A stretch of 36,281 bases of DNA from an uncultured Bacteroidales bacterium (GTDB taxonomy: Bacteria > Bacteroidota > Bacteroidia > Bacteroidales > WCHB1-69). Positions within the stretch are counted from its first letter, which is position 1; each line of letters opens with the position of its first letter. The notes under the pieces were generated by a model. That model did no database searches. It saw nothing but the letters and a program-made list of their open reading frames with translations, and was not told the DNA's origin. The translations under genes were made by a program, and so were the position numbers. Below are positions 33,346 to 36,281 of the stretch, in pieces. Location of the stretch: positions 1 to 36,281 of the forward strand of contig CAJOKR010000037.1 of assembly GCA_905235135.1 (NCBI GenBank), given 5' to 3'.

Positions 33346-33859
33346 ATACTTGCCTGCATTCGTTATTTGAATGTACCCACAATTCAGAAACCTTTGTGCC
33401 CGCTTTGATTTGACCTTCCAAAGAACGGAGCATATAACCATCTGACAACCCGCAATCCTCAATAATAATCTTGTCCGACTGTTTAAATCCATGGTTACAC
33501 ATATTACGGAATGACCTCTTGGGGTTGTTCCCCGAGAACCCTTCATGCTCATACCATTCAGTATTAATTTGCAAGTCAGGACATTTTCCAAAGTAGGCTG
33601 TTCCTTTTAGGCTGTTATAAATCTTGTCATAGGCTGAGTTCTTGTAGGGCACATCCACTTTGGGAGTTATGATTACGTTTTTTCCCAAGCGAGCGAAAAA
33701 CATTGCGCAGTTCAGAATACGTCCATAATCCGCCGTGGTGCGGTCAATAACATTATACACGGTAACGCTTCCATTATTCGGGAACGTCGCCAGTACCTCT
33801 GTACTCAAATCCATAACATGCCTGTTTGTTTTCACAGCCAGAATCTTTTGTTTTGTCAT
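33329..33859 (-). CDS. CdiA C-terminal-like (possible tRNA nuclease) protein
   Basis: 176 residues from MTKQKILAVKTNRHVM. The core (GRILNCAMFFARLGKNVIIT, KIYNSLKGTAYFGKCPDLQI, EWYEHEGFSG, NHGFKQSDKIIIEDCG, KVSELWVHSN) resembles a family related to CdiA C-terminal toxins with a PD-(D/E)XK-like fold. The CPDL Asp and the YEHE glutamates are candidate metal ligands. No secretion or adhesin part and no adjacent immunity gene is seen. An upstream ATG adds 26 residues, but the TATCTTTG promoter (33876-33869) lies inside that extension, so 33859 is preferred. It is clearly more AT-rich than its neighbours, suggesting transfer. The toxin role is uncertain. Confidence 0.7.
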   Translation of the reverse strand: MTKQKILAVKTNRHVMDLSTEVLATFPNNGSVTVYNVIDRTTADYGRILNCAMFFARLGKNVIITPKVDVPYKNSAYDKIYNSLKGTAYFGKCPDLQINTEWYEHEGFSGNNPKRSFRNMCNHGFKQSDKIIIEDCGLSDGYMLRSLEGQIKAGTKVSELWVHSNNECRQVFKTES

Positions 33860-33868
33860 AATTGGCGG

Positions 33869-33876
33869 CAAAGATA
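33869..33876 (-). promoter_or_regulatory. Promoter -7 element for the CdiA-CT-like gene
   Basis: TATCTTTG on the minus strand matches TAnnTTTG. It is only 10 bp before the ATG, so the transcript would have almost no leader. Confidence 0.5.
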
Positions 33877-33948
33877 AGAAAAATAGCGATATCTTGGAAA
33901 AGATATGTCCAAAAAAAATGTATCTTCGCGGCCTCATTTTTTTAGGAT

Positions 33949-36281
<2,333 letters not shown>

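Noticed and set aside
33265..33591. A 108-codon minus-strand frame overlapping the CdiA-CT-like gene
   Set aside because: It shares most of its length with the better supported frame and has no recognisable features.

Overview
The window comes from a chromosome of the phylum Bacteroidota, most likely order Bacteroidales. The evidence is type IX secretion (T9SS) C-terminal sorting domains of both type A and type B, repeated promoters of the form TAnnTTTG, a PNGase F homologue, GLPGLI-like and gliding-motility-type C-terminal modules, a NagB-LmbE fusion, and scarce Shine-Dalgarno sequences. Most of the sequence looks moderately GC-rich. Exceptions are a block inside a giant adhesin (about 10.4-11.4 kb) and a lone nuclease-like gene (33.3-33.9 kb), which are visibly AT-rich.

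Layout. (1) 1-8.0 kb, all minus strand: a partial secreted protein, a T9SS subtilase, dnaX split by a frameshift into a gamma-like ORF and a tau C-terminal ORF, a YgjP-type metallopeptidase, two small envelope proteins, a sirtuin and a phosphofructokinase. (2) 8.2-17.5 kb, minus strand: a giant T9SS surface protein of alternating CUB-like and Fn3-like repeats, interrupted by a frameshift, and a smaller T9SS partner. (3) 17.6-21.8 kb, minus strand: nadA, rseP, pyrF and an OmpR-type response regulator. (4) 22.1-26.3 kb, plus strand: the NagB-LmbE fusion and a type B sorted surface protein. (5) 26.3-29.8 kb, minus strand: agmatinase, an MTAN-like nucleosidase and a GLPGLI/PNGase F-like protein. 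(6) 29.9-33.2 kb, plus strand: a strongly structured RNA candidate with 6S-like architecture, then an LPP20 / CsgG-like / LPP20 envelope cluster whose last gene is frameshifted. (7) 33.3-36.3 kb: an AT-rich CdiA-CT-like gene (minus), a TlpA-like thioredoxin and the start of gdhA (plus).

The most unusual layer is a family of 28-bp palindromes (arms GTAGAGACGC / GCGTCTCTAC around eight variable but self-complementary bases). Eight copies are present. Most lie just after stop codons, one lies in the RNA candidate, and two are read in frame inside proteins (the DnaX tau linker and the sorting domain of the giant adhesin). This resembles the palindromic elements that invade Rickettsia genes. Other repeat classes (28-bp palindromes with other arms, 11-bp, 7-bp and 33-bp tandem repeats, hairpin clusters) fill most intergenic gaps.

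Three genes carry frame breaks. Two can be explained by a one-base loss in a run of G (assembly error or mutation). The dnaX break is not in a homopolymer and falls exactly at the gamma/tau boundary, so a programmed +1 frameshift is possible. I saw no tRNA, rRNA, CRISPR array, insertion sequence or phage gene.
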